Below are positions 57,967 through 58,548 of a stretch of DNA of 58,548 nucleotides, in pieces. Position 1 is the stretch's first letter. Every line of letters begins with the position of its first letter. The notes beneath the pieces are model-generated. The model saw nothing but the letters and a program-made list of their open reading frames with translations. It did not search any database and was not told the origin of the DNA. Where the stretch lies: IMG/VR virus record IMGVR_UViG_3300046167_000506, positions 1 through 58,548 of that record; one strand, given 5' to 3'. The stretch comes from a virus. The position numbers and the translations under genes were made by a program.

Positions 57967-58047
57967 CTAAACAAACAAAATCAAATCTCCAGACTCCACA
58001 TCATCGTAGAACTCACAGATGCAGTAATTAGAATTGCATTCACACAT
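57967..58047 (-). CDS. 26-aa Cys-rich miniprotein
   Basis: MCECNSNYCICEFYDDVESGD...: four Cys in CxC-x(5)-CxC spacing, which could bind a metal. On the minus strand it is preceded by GGGGGGAGGAAT, one of the few strong Shine-Dalgarno-like sequences in this window, which supports translation. Too short for certainty. Confidence 0.4.
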   Translation of the reverse strand: MCECNSNYCICEFYDDVESGDLILFV

Positions 58048-58548
58048 ATTCCTCCCCCCATTAATAATTAAACACAGCACACCCTATTACACTCCTAAGT
58101 TAGCAACTCGGGTTTTTAGCGGTAAAAGACCGGGGTCGTCAGAACCCCGAGTCATTATCTCTCGCAAGCTTAGTGCGAAGTTACACATTTTATTTGATAA
58201 AATCAACCCCTTCGGCATTTTTGTATTACCGAATATACACCATACACTTAAAGTTCTACTTCAATTCCGCCCCGTTAAAATACCTCGATAAATTTTTCAG
58301 TCATTCAGATCGTGGGGATTATACGTCATACGTGTGGCCGGCGAACAGAAACGGAAATCGATTGTGCAAACCCAGGGTATCGATATGCAAAACGTAAACG
58401 TAAAAACTTCCAGCGTTTTACCTACTAACTATCTGGGAATCAGACTACTATATAGCTATACCTCCACCGGCACTTGAGCTAAACCAAGCTAACCTGCTCT
58501 GACTGAGGAAACTACTGAGCGGCACATCAGCTCCCCAGTTATCCTCGA
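58048..58548. other. about 500-nt terminal region without a confident gene
   Basis: No convincing gene. A 30-codon plus-strand frame at 58385-58477 (starting MQNVNVKTSSVLPTN) is weak and could be a truncated or frame-broken gene. The main structure is the nested hairpin pair at 58106-58152. Downstream lies A/T-rich DNA, then sequence that might continue to the first early gene if the molecule is circular. It could hold the origin, packaging end or early promoters; nothing in the sequence proves this. Confidence 0.4.
58106..58152. promoter_or_regulatory. mutually exclusive hairpins (attenuator-like)
   Basis: ACTCGGG (58106-58112) can pair with CCCGAGT (58146-58152), and CGGGGT (58131-58136) can pair with ACCCCG (58144-58149). 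Both need the same CCCCG, so only one can form at a time. A TTTTTA run (58113-58118) lies between. This is the geometry of a terminator/antiterminator or attenuator. Confidence 0.45.

Noticed and set aside
58385-58477. 30-aa plus-strand gene at the right end
   Set aside because: Stops early and lacks support. It might be a truncated or frame-broken gene, but nothing confirms it, so it is only mentioned within the terminal region.
1-58548. lysogeny module (integrase, repressor, att sites)
   Set aside because: No tyrosine or serine recombinase motifs, no CI-like repressor and no direct-repeat att cores were found.

Overview
The window reads as a near-complete genome or large contig of a tailed bacteriophage (Caudoviricetes). 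It encodes TerL, portal, an HK97-type capsid protein, a scaffold-like protein, internal virion proteins, long fibres, holin and lysis enzymes. I see no integrase, repressor, tRNA or DNA polymerase. The host is most likely a marine Bacteroidetes bacterium (Flavobacteriia-like). Most genes lack a Shine-Dalgarno and are preceded by A/T-rich leaders. Many minus-strand transcription units have the Bacteroidetes -7 motif TAnnTTTG about 20-30 nt before the ATG. The primase has a BT4734/VirE-N-like domain. The connector, stabilisation-tube and internal-protein order suggests a short-tailed (podovirus, crAss-/Cellulophaga-phage-like) particle; that is inference.

Layout. 12-7533 (+) is the early and replication arm: small accessory proteins, an Api92/DUF1281-like protein, a winged-helix protein, ERF annealing protein, a PD-(D/E)XK exonuclease, SSB, a DUF3310-like protein, a primase-helicase fusion, a DUF1064-type nuclease and a Zn-finger/GIY-YIG protein. 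7523-8358 (-) holds a DUF5675 protein and a 3TM holin. 8351-19075 (-) is one roughly 10.7-kb gene, read here in three frames. It encodes a giant virion protein with a degenerate zincin motif, two protein-kinase-like domains, a possible HhH-glycosylase-like domain and an ejection-protein-like C-terminus. 19084-30380 (-) holds internal virion proteins, the tail tube/stabilisation protein, connectors, capsid and scaffold. 30504-30839 (+) is a lone secreted 'moron'. 30898-34767 (-) holds small proteins plus an envelope cassette: outer-membrane beta-barrel, thioredoxin-like protein, membrane coiled-coil protein and a lysozyme-like protein. 34877-47805 (-) is the adhesin/fibre block. 47823-52442 (-) is portal and TerL. 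52469-55656 (-) has small genes, a nuclease-like protein and a GroES-like protein. 55710-56671 (+) has a DnaA-domain-IV-like protein and a winged-helix protein. 56668-58047 (-) has small basic proteins and a Cys-rich miniprotein. 58048-58548 is a largely non-coding region with competing hairpins.

How it works together. ERF, exonuclease, SSB and the DUF1064 nuclease form a recombination set that, with the primase-helicase and DnaA-like protein, would recruit the host polymerase. Late genes are read leftward in a relay of GC-hairpin terminators, several directly followed by a new TAnnTTTG promoter. Lysis would use the holin, the DUF5675 protein and possibly the lysozyme-like protein. The secreted thioredoxin-like protein and beta-barrel could remodel the host envelope.

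Data quality. At least eight single-base frame disruptions break otherwise continuous genes: SSB, giant protein x2, internal protein x4, fibre x1. Seven of the eight look like one extra base. I treat them as probable consensus indels and give corrected gene models.
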